Below are positions 57,327-64,000 of a DNA stretch of 64,000 nt, in pieces. Origin of the DNA: a virus. The position numbers and the translations under genes were made by a program. The stretch covers positions 97,521 through 161,520 of the IMG/VR virus record IMGVR_UViG_3300027747_003534, one strand, 5' to 3'. The stretch's first letter is position 1; every line of letters starts with the position of its first letter. The notes below the pieces were generated by a model. The model was not told where the DNA came from. It saw only the letters and a program-made list of their open reading frames with translations, and did not search any database.

Positions 57327-60008
57327 CTACTTGATCAAACTACTCAACTGAATCTTAAATAGGTCAATGTTATCCTGACTCATCTGTTCGACCCAATCCC
57401 TACTCTGCTTTCCATAGTATGAACGATCTTCAATAATAGGATTCTGACTAGACTTAAGATCTATCAGATTACCAGAGACTTGATGATTGCCCATAATAAG
57501 TTTCAGCATAGGATTCTTGTCTACCTCAGTCTTAATCTTTTCCCTAATCTCAGAGATTTTCCATGTTTTAATATCTTGAGTAGAAGTTCCACGAATAATT
57601 TTCACAAAACCTTCTGCCTTGTCTGTATTCGGCACACAATACAAATGATCAGTAATCATACGTGTCAAAGTATTATAGGCCAAATTAGCATTACGAATCT
57701 CTTTACTGTCAACATCTTCAATCCCAGCCTCTTTCATAAGCTTAGAGATATGAGAAAGATATTCTGTTTGACTGAATCTTGGAATATTAAAAGGACTGAT
57801 ATGAACAGTATGTGCAAAGAACTCTGTTAGCATTGTTTTATTCAAGCAATCAACAAGGGTCTTATTACCAATAAACTTGTCATAATCCAGACCAAAGATA
57901 TTCAGAATATGAAACATAAACTGCTTATCCGTTGTCCCGTGCTGATAATATCTGTATCCACCACCATTCTTCTCTTCTGTTGCATAATCCTTCTTGCAAT
58001 ATTCAACAAGCTTGTTGATAGAACCAAGATTCTTAAAGTGCTTTTGTGTTACAATTTTGAGTTGACGCTTCAAAAAATCATTGAAGTTAACAAGATTATA
58101 ACCATCCTTCTCAAGCTTTTTAATGAAAGCTGTTTTGATAGCATAAATCTTACTATTGCCAACCAAATCCTTGACTATGCTCTTCAGAGTATCTTCTTGG
58201 AGAGTTCTAGTAATGCTACAAATCTCTGGACAACCAGACTCAGACTCAGTTCCATATCTCAGCATGGGAACATAAACAATCTCATCTTGTTCCAGAAAAT
58301 TCTCTAGCTGTTCTTCTGACAGAATTCTCAAATATGTAGCATCATTATAAGGATTTGTAATCTGCTTACTATCCTTGTCATAGCCGTAGATAAAGAATAC
58401 ATCTTGATCGCTGACACTACCATTAGAATTTCTGTTGTAAGACTTTCTTGGGCCAGAACTTTGTGTCAGATGCTTATAGTCTGAAACCTTGAGCAGATTT
58501 TCAGCACCAACATCTTCGATTAGTTGATCAAAACCCTCATTGCTTTTTGTATGATCCTTAGTGTCGATCATCAGATAAGCAAAGCAATCGTTCGCATTAC
58601 AAAACCTTGTAAGAATCTTCTTAGCGCTTTCTTCACTAGCAACATCGCACACAAAGAAACTCATCTTACCCTTCTTCTTCTGGTTATTCCAATAGTAGGA
58701 ACCTTTACCAGTAAGGGTTTCGTGATGGATTCTGTCTGTGAGAGCAACTTGGCGACGAGAACGATAGCCAGCAGTCTTGTAATTAAATACATACAGACTC
58801 TTGCCCGCAGGAATTTTATATTCCAAGTCATTGCCAGAATTGATAGGATGATCCTTACCCTTGGGATCAGTCCAAGTAGCACCAACACCCCAGCCTCCAG
58901 CCAATTCGTTCATAGTATAGTATGAAGTAATTGCCTCTACCTTATTCTGAGCAGATTTAATCTTTTTGGAGAATTCTTCCTTCATCTCCATATAAATTTC
59001 TTGAGTCTTTTTACGCAGAGTCTTGATAACATCCTTGGTATACTGCAAACCTTCACGGGAAACATCCATCTCCAATTCACCGATACCAAAATCAAGTTCC
59101 AAATAAAGACCAGAGTTAATGATCTCGCTCACGAAGCTCTTCCAAGAATCAATGTCTGCTTTTTGGAAAGCTCTATTCCACTTCTGAATATGATCGGGCA
59201 TCTCGTCCTTCTCTTGCCCAACAATCTGTGCGGTCTGAACAGGGTACGCAATATTACCCATGATAGCTACGATACCGCTATCAATTCGATGATAACCATT
59301 AGGGAAATAACTATTATCATTGTTGAGTCGGCAAACCCTCCAACCTTCACCGCTAATGATGATATTGGTGTTGCTATACTTATGATCTTGAAGATTATTT
59401 CCGATACCACCTTCAAGAATGGGTTTCATGCGAAAATAGTGGAAGATTCTCTTAGCCTTGTCGGTAAACTCTTGAAAGTCATGCTGCTTAACAGCGAAAC
59501 TAATCTCAAGACCATTAGGCTCAGACGTATCTGAAGTATTGAAAAGATTCAGAGTAGGAACACCACTCTCATCAATCGCTGCAATATAGGTATACTTCTT
59601 ACCATTATAGTATGATGCAGTAGTGAAACTTTTGGTATAGGCAAACGGACTCTTAGACCCTAGACCAAGGCAACCAACAAAATCATTACTATCATTCTTG
59701 TTGGACGCTCCGTATGTTGTATACAAGTCCTCCATATCGGCCTGACTAAGACCAGTGCCATAATCTCTGACTACAAAAGTAGGATTGGCAGCGGTGGGCA
59801 GAGTAACCTTAAAAGGATTTTTATTCCCGGCAGAGATATGACTATCATAAGCATTAGTAGAAAGTTCACGAATCGCAGCCATAACCTTATCAGAATAAAG
59901 AGAGTCTGAAAGGATTTTAAACATTTTGCTCGTCTGAGCAATATTAAACTGATTCCTGCTTGCAACTCCAACGCTGTGAGTCTCAATCGTCCTATCTGCC
60001 AACTTCAT
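57327..60008 (-). CDS. rIIA: rIIA-like protein (GHKL ATPase)
   Basis: An 893-residue protein with an N-terminal GHKL/Hsp90-type ATPase: ELSTNAYDSHISAG (N-box), VVRDYGTGLSQADM (G1) and GCLGLGSKSPFAYTKSF (G2), as in T4 RIIA. The remaining ~600 residues carry no named motif. With rIIB it affects lysis timing and exclusion by prophages. GGAG precedes the ATG and a TTGACA/TATACT promoter lies just upstream. Both rII genes have C/G-richer codons than flanking genes. Confidence 0.87.
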   Translation of the reverse strand: MKLADRTIETHSVGVASRNQFNIAQTSKMFKILSDSLYSDKVMAAIRELSTNAYDSHISAGNKNPFKVTLPTAANPTFVVRDYGTGLSQADMEDLYTTYGASNKNDSNDFVGCLGLGSKSPFAYTKSFTTASYYNGKKYTYIAAIDESGVPTLNLFNTSDTSEPNGLEISFAVKQHDFQEFTDKAKRIFHYFRMKPILEGGIGNNLQDHKYSNTNIIISGEGWRVCRLNNDNSYFPNGYHRIDSGIVAIMGNIAYPVQTAQIVGQEKDEMPDHIQKWNRAFQKADIDSWKSFVSEIINSGLYLELDFGIGELEMDVSREGLQYTKDVIKTLRKKTQEIYMEMKEEFSKKIKSAQNKVEAITSYYTMNELAGGWGVGATWTDPKGKDHPINSGNDLEYKIPAGKSLYVFNYKTAGYRSRRQVALTDRIHHETLTGKGSYYWNNQKKKGKMSFFVCDVASEESAKKILTRFCNANDCFAYLMIDTKDHTKSNEGFDQLIEDVGAENLLKVSDYKHLTQSSGPRKSYNRNSNGSVSDQDVFFIYGYDKDSKQITNPYNDATYLRILSEEQLENFLEQDEIVYVPMLRYGTESESGCPEICSITRTLQEDTLKSIVKDLVGNSKIYAIKTAFIKKLEKDGYNLVNFNDFLKRQLKIVTQKHFKNLGSINKLVEYCKKDYATEEKNGGGYRYYQHGTTDKQFMFHILNIFGLDYDKFIGNKTLVDCLNKTMLTEFFAHTVHISPFNIPRFSQTEYLSHISKLMKEAGIEDVDSKEIRNANLAYNTLTRMITDHLYCVPNTDKAEGFVKIIRGTSTQDIKTWKISEIREKIKTEVDKNPMLKLIMGNHQVSGNLIDLKSSQNPIIEDRSYYGKQSRDWVEQMSQDNIDLFKIQLSSLIK

Positions 60009-60048
60009 CTTATTTCTCCAAAAGTGTTATCGTTCCTGTGATGGCTCA

Positions 60049-60077
60049 AGTATATCATCGGCAAACCGTCTTGTCAA
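60049..60077 (-). promoter_or_regulatory. Sigma70-like promoter for rIIA
   Basis: TTGACA-N17-TATACT on the minus strand. The spacer contains TTGCCGAT as at rIIB. The -35 box overlaps the stop codon of the upstream gene. Confidence 0.68.
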
Positions 60078-60325
60078 GCTCCAGTTTTCTTTTCTTGTCT
60101 GTCGGCTATTATTTTAAAGCCTATAGCTATGTCTATCAGACCCAAAACTTTTAAAAAGACCACAGGCAACGTGAATGTCATTCCTCCAACAAATATGCAG
60201 AGAAGTCCCATAATCCATACTATTGTCTTTGGCATCCAATCAAACAAAGATAAGATATAACTTAATGGTCCTATAATTAGCACTGATAAAAAAATTATTG
60301 ATACCAGCAGAGCTAAACTAGCCAT
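60074..60325 (-). CDS. Two-helix membrane protein
   Basis: An 83-residue protein with hydrophobic segments at about 5-25 (LLVSIIFLSVLIIGPLSYIL) and 32-65. Unknown function. Its start overlaps the preceding stop (TAATG). Confidence 0.57.
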   Translation of the reverse strand: MASLALLVSIIFLSVLIIGPLSYILSLFDWMPKTIVWIMGLLCIFVGGMTFTLPVVFLKVLGLIDIAIGFKIIADRQEKKTGA

Positions 60326-60639
60326 TAGTACTGATCTTCATCAGTATCTTCTGGATCATAATCTTCTTGCTGATCATAAGGAGTCCAGTCCTCGTTCTCT
60401 TCTTCATCATCTATATCAACATCATTCATATCGTCCATGTCAGAAATTAAAATAGTGAATGTATTTAAAAGGTCTATAGCTTGATCAATCTTATTTTCTA
60501 AAAGTTTGATTTTATTTTCAATATTTTTGATACCTTTTTTTACTTCAACAATATCTTTAGTTAAATGGGTATCCATATTATGAATTTCCTTATTGCTTTT
60601 CATCACCTCTCTGATTACATCATCAATATTTTTAGACAT
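60325..60639 (-). CDS. Acidic coiled-coil protein
   Basis: A 104-residue protein: a long helix with KKGIKNIENKIKLLENKIDQ (heptads) followed by an Asp/Glu-rich end. GAGG 5 nt before the ATG. No family recognised. Confidence 0.57.
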   Translation of the reverse strand: MSKNIDDVIREVMKSNKEIHNMDTHLTKDIVEVKKGIKNIENKIKLLENKIDQAIDLLNTFTILISDMDDMNDVDIDDEEENEDWTPYDQQEDYDPEDTDEDQY

Positions 60640-60649
60640 TTTGGCCTCT

Positions 60650-60979
60650 TTATTTTAGGCGTTTATATTCTTTAATATCACCATTCTCAATAATCTTTTT
60701 ATCTTCGTATGGTTCTGCCACTCTCCGATAATATTCTTGCTTAATATTTTCTAATACACCAGTAATCATAGCAACCTTGGAGTACGAAATGTCTCCAATA
60801 ATACCGCCTAATATTCGAGAAAAACAATAATTAATTTTCCCTAAAAGGCTCATTGTTTGATTATCAGTCAGATTTTTTTCTTGGCAAATTTCTCCTTCTA
60901 AAGAGCATTTAAATACAAAAATTAGAGTATCTATATGATGATCTAATACTTCTCTGTCTTTTTCTTTAATATATGGCAT
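60650..60979 (-). CDS. Hypothetical protein
   Basis: A 109-residue helical protein with several Cys and Leu; no motif. It sits tightly after the methyltransferase-like gene. The ribosome binding site is weak. Confidence 0.5.
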   Translation of the reverse strand: MPYIKEKDREVLDHHIDTLIFVFKCSLEGEICQEKNLTDNQTMSLLGKINYCFSRILGGIIGDISYSKVAMITGVLENIKQEYYRRVAEPYEDKKIIENGDIKEYKRLK

Positions 60980-60982
60980 ATT

Positions 60983-61507
60983 TTATATATTCTTTTTTAG
61001 AATGGTCAAACCATTATTATTTTTAAGTTGTAAATGAATAGTCCAAATACTATTAGTTTCCAAGAACTCATTAAGTGCTTTTATCAGACCTTCTGATTCG
61101 GTTTCACCACGAATACCAAATGTCTCAGTATCGTGAAGTATGATGAACTTAGAAGTTTTTGGGGCGTGTAAATATAGTTCCTGTTTTAGTTGTTCATAGT
61201 TATGAAGAGTATCAATGAATAGTAATTCTGTAGGCTCTATTGATATCGTTCTTGTATCTCCAACAATGAAACTATAGTCTGTTTCTTCGACTAAGGAGTT
61301 AATATGAGAAGTGTCAACATACACAATATCATACGATATCATCTTTTTGGGTTTAGCTGCCAGTAAAGCATAGGTAGAGACGATGCTTCTGACTCCCATT
61401 TCTGTAATATGATCAACCTTCTCTCCGTATTCTTTTAATACTGGAAGATGTTCATTAATATCAGAGATAGTTCTACACTTATTATCATATATTTCATTTA
61501 AAGTCAT
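60983..61507 (-). CDS. SAM-dependent methyltransferase-like protein
   Basis: A 174-residue Rossmann-like protein: VDHITEMGVRSIVSTYALLA (SAM loop region), TELLFIDTLHNYEQLKQELY and KFIILHDTETFGIRGETESE. It resembles the Methyltransf_24/CmcI group, and the same motif order is seen in the C-terminal half of the fused protein at 21013-22818. The glycine-rich loop is modified (EMGVRS), so activity is uncertain. AAGG precedes the ATG. Confidence 0.68.
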   Translation of the reverse strand: MTLNEIYDNKCRTISDINEHLPVLKEYGEKVDHITEMGVRSIVSTYALLAAKPKKMISYDIVYVDTSHINSLVEETDYSFIVGDTRTISIEPTELLFIDTLHNYEQLKQELYLHAPKTSKFIILHDTETFGIRGETESEGLIKALNEFLETNSIWTIHLQLKNNNGLTILKKNI

Positions 61508-61519
61508 TAATTATTAACC

Positions 61520-62038
61520 TTATATACATTTACATTGGTATTTTAAACAATATGAACACTTTGGGCCGGGATCTGGATTTCCCCAAGCATTACTATAGCC
61601 AGAGAAACTTTCTTCGCCAGTATCAATACATACTAATTTTTTATATTTCCCCCTTTTGACAAATCCTATATTATGCCAATGACAATCCCAAAATTTTAAT
61701 TTGGTTTTAACTTCTATCTTTTCCACCAAATCTTGCAACAATATCATAGTGTGTTTTGTATGATTAGCCGGTAATGCTTTTTCTGTAATATATCCCCAGC
61801 CGCTTTTTTGGGCAGGAAATAATGTTTCATATTTCAGTTTACAGAGTTTAGAAAAAACTTTTGGTGCAAGACTATACCTGCTTAATTTGATTTGAATATT
61901 TCTAGCATATTCTGCTCTACTTTTCGAGATAAATTCCTTAAAAGCCTTATTGGAATGATCATTTATGCTATACAAAGCACAATAGCCACCTTGATTAAAG
62001 TCTGAATATAGATCAATTTTATATTTAGTATTAACCAT
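61520..62038 (-). CDS. Protein-kinase-like fold protein
   Basis: A 172-residue protein with kinase-fold features: WGYITEKALPANH hinge region, FWDCHWHNIGFVKRGKYKKL (Asp...Asn catalytic loop pattern) and LVCIDTGEESF (metal-binding Asp). No typical Gly-rich loop or VAIK lysine was located with certainty. The C-terminus has a CSYCLKYQCKC cluster like a zinc site. It may be a small phage kinase or a pseudokinase. Confidence 0.55.
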   Translation of the reverse strand: MVNTKYKIDLYSDFNQGGYCALYSINDHSNKAFKEFISKSRAEYARNIQIKLSRYSLAPKVFSKLCKLKYETLFPAQKSGWGYITEKALPANHTKHTMILLQDLVEKIEVKTKLKFWDCHWHNIGFVKRGKYKKLVCIDTGEESFSGYSNAWGNPDPGPKCSYCLKYQCKCI

Positions 62039-62039
62039 A

Positions 62040-62357
62040 TTAGTAAGAGATAATGTCTGGAACTTCGCCAGTAAGGTTGTAGAGAAATTCTTTGGCCTTA
62101 TCTAGAGTATAAAATTCACCAAGAAAAATAGACTTGTATTCAGTATCGTGAGAGTATCTTTCTCCATAGATCTGGTAATAAGGATCATCCAAACCTTCTT
62201 CTTCTGAATCTAGAAAGTGTTCAGCACTTTTAATTTCATCTATATAAGACCCGCCCTCATAGTCGCTGAACTCTCGCACAGTAACCAACAAGAAATATTC
62301 TATGGGTGATTTAGGATTATTATTCTTAACTCTACCATTACACAAACTATTGCTCAT
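62040..62357 (-). CDS. Hypothetical protein
   Basis: A 105-residue acidic protein with Tyr/Asp-rich segments (YFLLVTVREFSDYEGGSYID). AGGA 6 nt before this ATG; a TTG five codons upstream also opens the frame but is less likely. Function unknown. Confidence 0.55.
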   Translation of the reverse strand: MSNSLCNGRVKNNNPKSPIEYFLLVTVREFSDYEGGSYIDEIKSAEHFLDSEEEGLDDPYYQIYGERYSHDTEYKSIFLGEFYTLDKAKEFLYNLTGEVPDIISY

Positions 62358-62368
62358 GATTTTTCCTA

Positions 62369-62599
62369 TCAAGACTCAAGGGAATTTTTTAATTCTTGCA
62401 TCTGTTGAGATATTTTTAGATACTCATTAGTTTGCTGAACAGCAAATTCATTAGCTTTATAAACTTCTGCTGCCCACTCTTTATTCTTTTCCTTTAGCTT
62501 TTTAAGTTCATCTTTAGCATTTTGAACAAAGAAAAGATCAGCACCAGCACTCCATGCAAAATCAATAATACTTTCAAGAGGATCAGAATTTTTATTCAT
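62369..62599 (-). CDS. Small coiled-coil protein
   Basis: A 76-residue helical protein; NAKDELKKLKEKNKEWAAEV suggests a coiled coil. AGGA precedes the ATG. No family recognised. Confidence 0.52.
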   Translation of the reverse strand: MNKNSDPLESIIDFAWSAGADLFFVQNAKDELKKLKEKNKEWAAEVYKANEFAVQQTNEYLKISQQMQELKNSLES

Positions 62600-62601
62600 A
62601 T

Positions 62602-62832
62602 TTATATCCTACGATTTTTAAGTTGTTCTATTTCTCTTTCCAACTTAGCTACTCTTTCGTATATATCATAGTTAGCTAATCGTGGCAAATCTTTTGCTGG
62701 AGTTTTGCCATCACCAATTCTAGTATCCCATAATTTAGCGACACAATCATACTCATATAGAAATAACTCACCAAGCTTAGGAATAACATCACAATCTTTC
62801 TTGGCTTTTGGTAGACTAAACGATCCATTCAT
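62602..62832 (-). CDS. Small protein with fibre N-terminal-like motif
   Basis: A 76-residue protein. PKLGELFLYEYDCVAKLWDT followed by RIGDGKTPAKDLPRL resembles the short GELxYD...IGDGxTxxxDLP repeat found at the start of many phage tail and hyaluronate-lyase proteins. The last 20 residues form a coiled coil. Its ATG overlaps the previous stop (ATGA). Confidence 0.6.
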   Translation of the reverse strand: MNGSFSLPKAKKDCDVIPKLGELFLYEYDCVAKLWDTRIGDGKTPAKDLPRLANYDIYERVAKLEREIEQLKNRRI

Positions 62833-63023
62833 TCTAGTACAGTAATTTCTGCTCCTTTTAATTCAGGCTTATAGTAGCCTGTTAAACTATCCTTCTGATA
62901 AGTTTCTTCAACGATAAACTTAATAGTAAAACCTTTTTGAGTTTCAACTAACTCATCATTAACATATCTTTCAATAGCTTTTTCAATATCGTCAATAGTT
63001 AGATTGTATAAATTATACCCCAT
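62829..63023 (-). CDS. Small hypothetical protein
   Basis: A 64-residue protein, GYNLYNLTIDDIEKAIERYV at the start, likely alpha/beta. An ATG four codons upstream also exists; this one has GGATGG at a better distance. Unknown. Confidence 0.5.
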   Translation of the reverse strand: MGYNLYNLTIDDIEKAIERYVNDELVETQKGFTIKFIVEETYQKDSLTGYYKPELKGAEITVLE

Positions 63024-63025
63024 AA

Positions 63026-63247
63026 TTATGCCCATCCATATTCATCAAAGTGTTCTTTGCAGTTTTTCTTACCATCATAATATCCAGTATCATAACCCTG
63101 TTCATGACCCATAGCATAAGCTGCCATCAACCACTTGATTATATCGTCAGTTTCTCCTTTTGCAACACAATTTCTTATGTCACTTATAGCTCTTTCGTGT
63201 CTAACACTATATCCTTCAATTTCATTTATCCAGTGGTCGAATGTCAT
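63026..63247 (-). CDS. Small hypothetical protein
   Basis: A 73-residue protein, first gene of the minus operon that starts at the 63.3 kb promoter. Contains YAMGHEQGYDTGYYDGKKNC, a Gly/Tyr repeat-like segment. AGGA lies upstream of the ATG. Confidence 0.55.
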   Translation of the reverse strand: MTFDHWINEIEGYSVRHERAISDIRNCVAKGETDDIIKWLMAAYAMGHEQGYDTGYYDGKKNCKEHFDEYGWA

Positions 63248-63284
63248 AAGATTTTATATCCTGCAAACGCTTTGATGTAATACT

Positions 63285-63313
63285 ATTATAGCCTATGCCT
63301 ATTAAGGAGTCAA
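63285..63313 (-). promoter_or_regulatory. Sigma70-like promoter at 63.3 kb
   Basis: TTGACT-N17-TATAAT on the minus strand, about 40 nt before the ATG at 63247. The HNH ribosome binding site lies in the spacer on the opposite strand. A canonical -10 box makes this one of the strongest promoters in the window. Confidence 0.7.
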
Positions 63314-63315
63314 CT

Positions 63316-63771
63316 ATGGAAAGACATAAATATTCAGTCGATGATTTAAAAAATGCTGTTAAAAATTCTCGTTCAATTAGACAAGTATTAGATAAACTTG
63401 GTATTGTTCCAGCGGGAGGTAATTATCAAACAGTTAAAAGAAGAATATCTAAATATAGTATTGATACTTCTCATTTTGGTGGTCAGTCTTGGAATAAAGG
63501 GAAAATTACTGGCCCTAAAAAACCTGTCCATTTTTATCTCACTAAGAATTCTGTTGTTCAGAGTTTTAGACTAAAGAAAAGATTATTATCTGAGAATGTT
63601 TTTGAACACAAGTGTTCTAAATGCAAACAAACCAAATGGTTAAATTACTCTATACCTTTAGAACTCCATCATATTGACGGAGATCATTATAATAACGAGT
63701 TAATTAATCTAATTTTACTTTGTCCAAACTGTCATGCTTTAACTGATAATTATCGTGGGAAAAATAAGTAG
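63316..63771 (+). CDS. HNH homing-type endonuclease
   Basis: A 151-residue protein on the plus strand. The N-terminal half (YSVDDLKNAVKNSRSIRQVL, GGNYQTVKRRISKYSIDTSH) is a DNA-binding module, and the C-terminal half has HKCSKCKQTKWLNYSIPLEL, HHIDGDHYNNELINLILLC and PNCH, a complete HNH/zinc core. AAGGAG with 6 nt spacing sets the ATG; an in-frame ATG seven codons upstream is rejected. Its stop meets the 3' end of the intron-bearing tRNA, which suggests a homing pair. Confidence 0.82.
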   Translation: MERHKYSVDDLKNAVKNSRSIRQVLDKLGIVPAGGNYQTVKRRISKYSIDTSHFGGQSWNKGKITGPKKPVHFYLTKNSVVQSFRLKKRLLSENVFEHKCSKCKQTKWLNYSIPLELHHIDGDHYNNELINLILLCPNCHALTDNYRGKNK

Positions 63772-63807
63772 GAGCAGAGGGGATCGAACCCTCACTGTAT
63801 GGATTTT
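63769..63807 (-). tRNA. tRNA 3' exon (interrupted tRNA)
   Basis: The minus strand reads AAAATCCAT, then ACAGT, then the T-arm GAGGG TTCGATC CCCTC, then TGCTCCT and discriminator A; CCA is not encoded. By analogy with cyanobacterial tRNA-Leu(UAA), the exon begins at position 35, so the anticodon ends in AA. The 5-nt variable loop is short (class I), which does not fit Leu; the 5' exon and first anticodon base are beyond the window. Confidence 0.75.
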
Positions 63808-64000
63808 CGTACTACTATAACTTTCGTTACCATTTCTGTTTGTAGTCTGGACTTTACCTTAACCATAGTTACACAACATTAGGTTCCTGCCGTCAAGTCT
63901 CTACACCTTCATAATATTTCTATTAAGCTTGGCTCGGTATTAGCAGTTAAGCCTTCACCGACTTTGACAAGTTCTACTTTAAAGATTTCTCTTTAAGCAC
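63808..64000 (-). ncRNA. Group I intron (partial at window end)
   Basis: The minus strand carries group I core elements in the order seen in cyanobacterial tRNA-Leu introns: CTTAAAGAGAAATCTTTAAAG (P2-like), ATACCGAGCCAAGC, AAGGTGTAGAGACTTGACGG, AAGGTAAAGTCCAGACTA and AACGAAAGTT, ending in G at 63808 before exon AAAATCC. It has no internal ORF. The 5' splice site probably lies about 10 nt outside the window. Confidence 0.8.

Noticed and set aside
1-64000. CRISPR arrays, insertion sequences, reverse transcriptase/diversity-generating element
   Set aside because: No regular direct repeats with spacers, no transposase or reverse transcriptase motifs, and no template/variable repeat pair were seen.

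Overview
This 64 kb window looks like part of the genome of a large, AT-rich, double-stranded DNA bacteriophage, most likely a jumbo or T4-scale phage with an unidentified bacterial host. The evidence is a full phage replication and nucleotide module, rIIA and rIIB homologues, fibre-like and ClpP-like morphogenesis genes, three HNH endonucleases, very dense packing (ATGA and TAATG stop/start overlaps between most neighbours), and no ribosomal or central metabolic genes. No terminase, portal or classical major capsid gene was recognised, so those probably lie outside the window. Nearly all genes are on the minus strand; the exceptions are two glycosyltransferase genes at 49.6-51.1 kb and an HNH gene at 63.3-63.8 kb.

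Layout: 0-2.8 kb, two glycosyltransferases. 2.9-17.5 kb, replication and recombination: SSB, a DNA polymerase III alpha subunit split into two genes with a proofreading exonuclease between them, a RecB/Cas4-like nuclease, dNMP kinase, DnaG-type primase, DnaB helicase, a Vsr-like nuclease, RecA, an HNH endonuclease and PhoH. 17.6-20.7 kb and 23.5-23.9 kb, deoxynucleotide supply: dUTPase, class I ribonucleotide reductase and dCMP deaminase; the NrdB C-terminal tail lies in a separate overlapping reading frame. 21.0-23.5 kb, two more glycosyltransferase-type genes. 24.0-36.8 kb, a 1235-residue repeat protein, two papain-like proteins (one lacking its catalytic cysteine), small membrane proteins and fibre-like proteins. 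36.9-42.2 kb, a DeoC-like protein, a ClpP-like protease, a sigma-factor-like protein, a bacterioferritin-like protein and several unknowns. 42.2-49.5 kb, an accessory block: glycosyltransferase, GMP reductase, two SET-domain proteins, a deoxyribosyltransferase-like protein, a macro domain, subtilisin-like and trypsin-like proteases and an HNH endonuclease. 49.6-51.1 kb (plus strand), a GT2 glycosyltransferase and a GT11 fucosyltransferase. 51.1-60.0 kb, an actin-like ATPase with a membrane-protein neighbour, RuvB, an AEP/RepB-type primase, rIIB and rIIA. 60.1-63.2 kb, small early-type genes. The window ends in a group I intron that interrupts a tRNA gene.

Regulation appears to use two promoter types. 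One is a sigma70-like TTGACA-N16/17-TATAAT type in front of SSB, dCMP deaminase, rIIA, rIIB and two small-gene operons. The other is a recurring RGTGTATATT-like element 31-43 nt upstream of phoH, nrdB, several structural or membrane operons and both arms of the divergent region at 49.5 kb. The sigma-like gene at 39.4-40.0 kb is a candidate partner for the second class. Function names rest on recognised motifs only; no database search was run.
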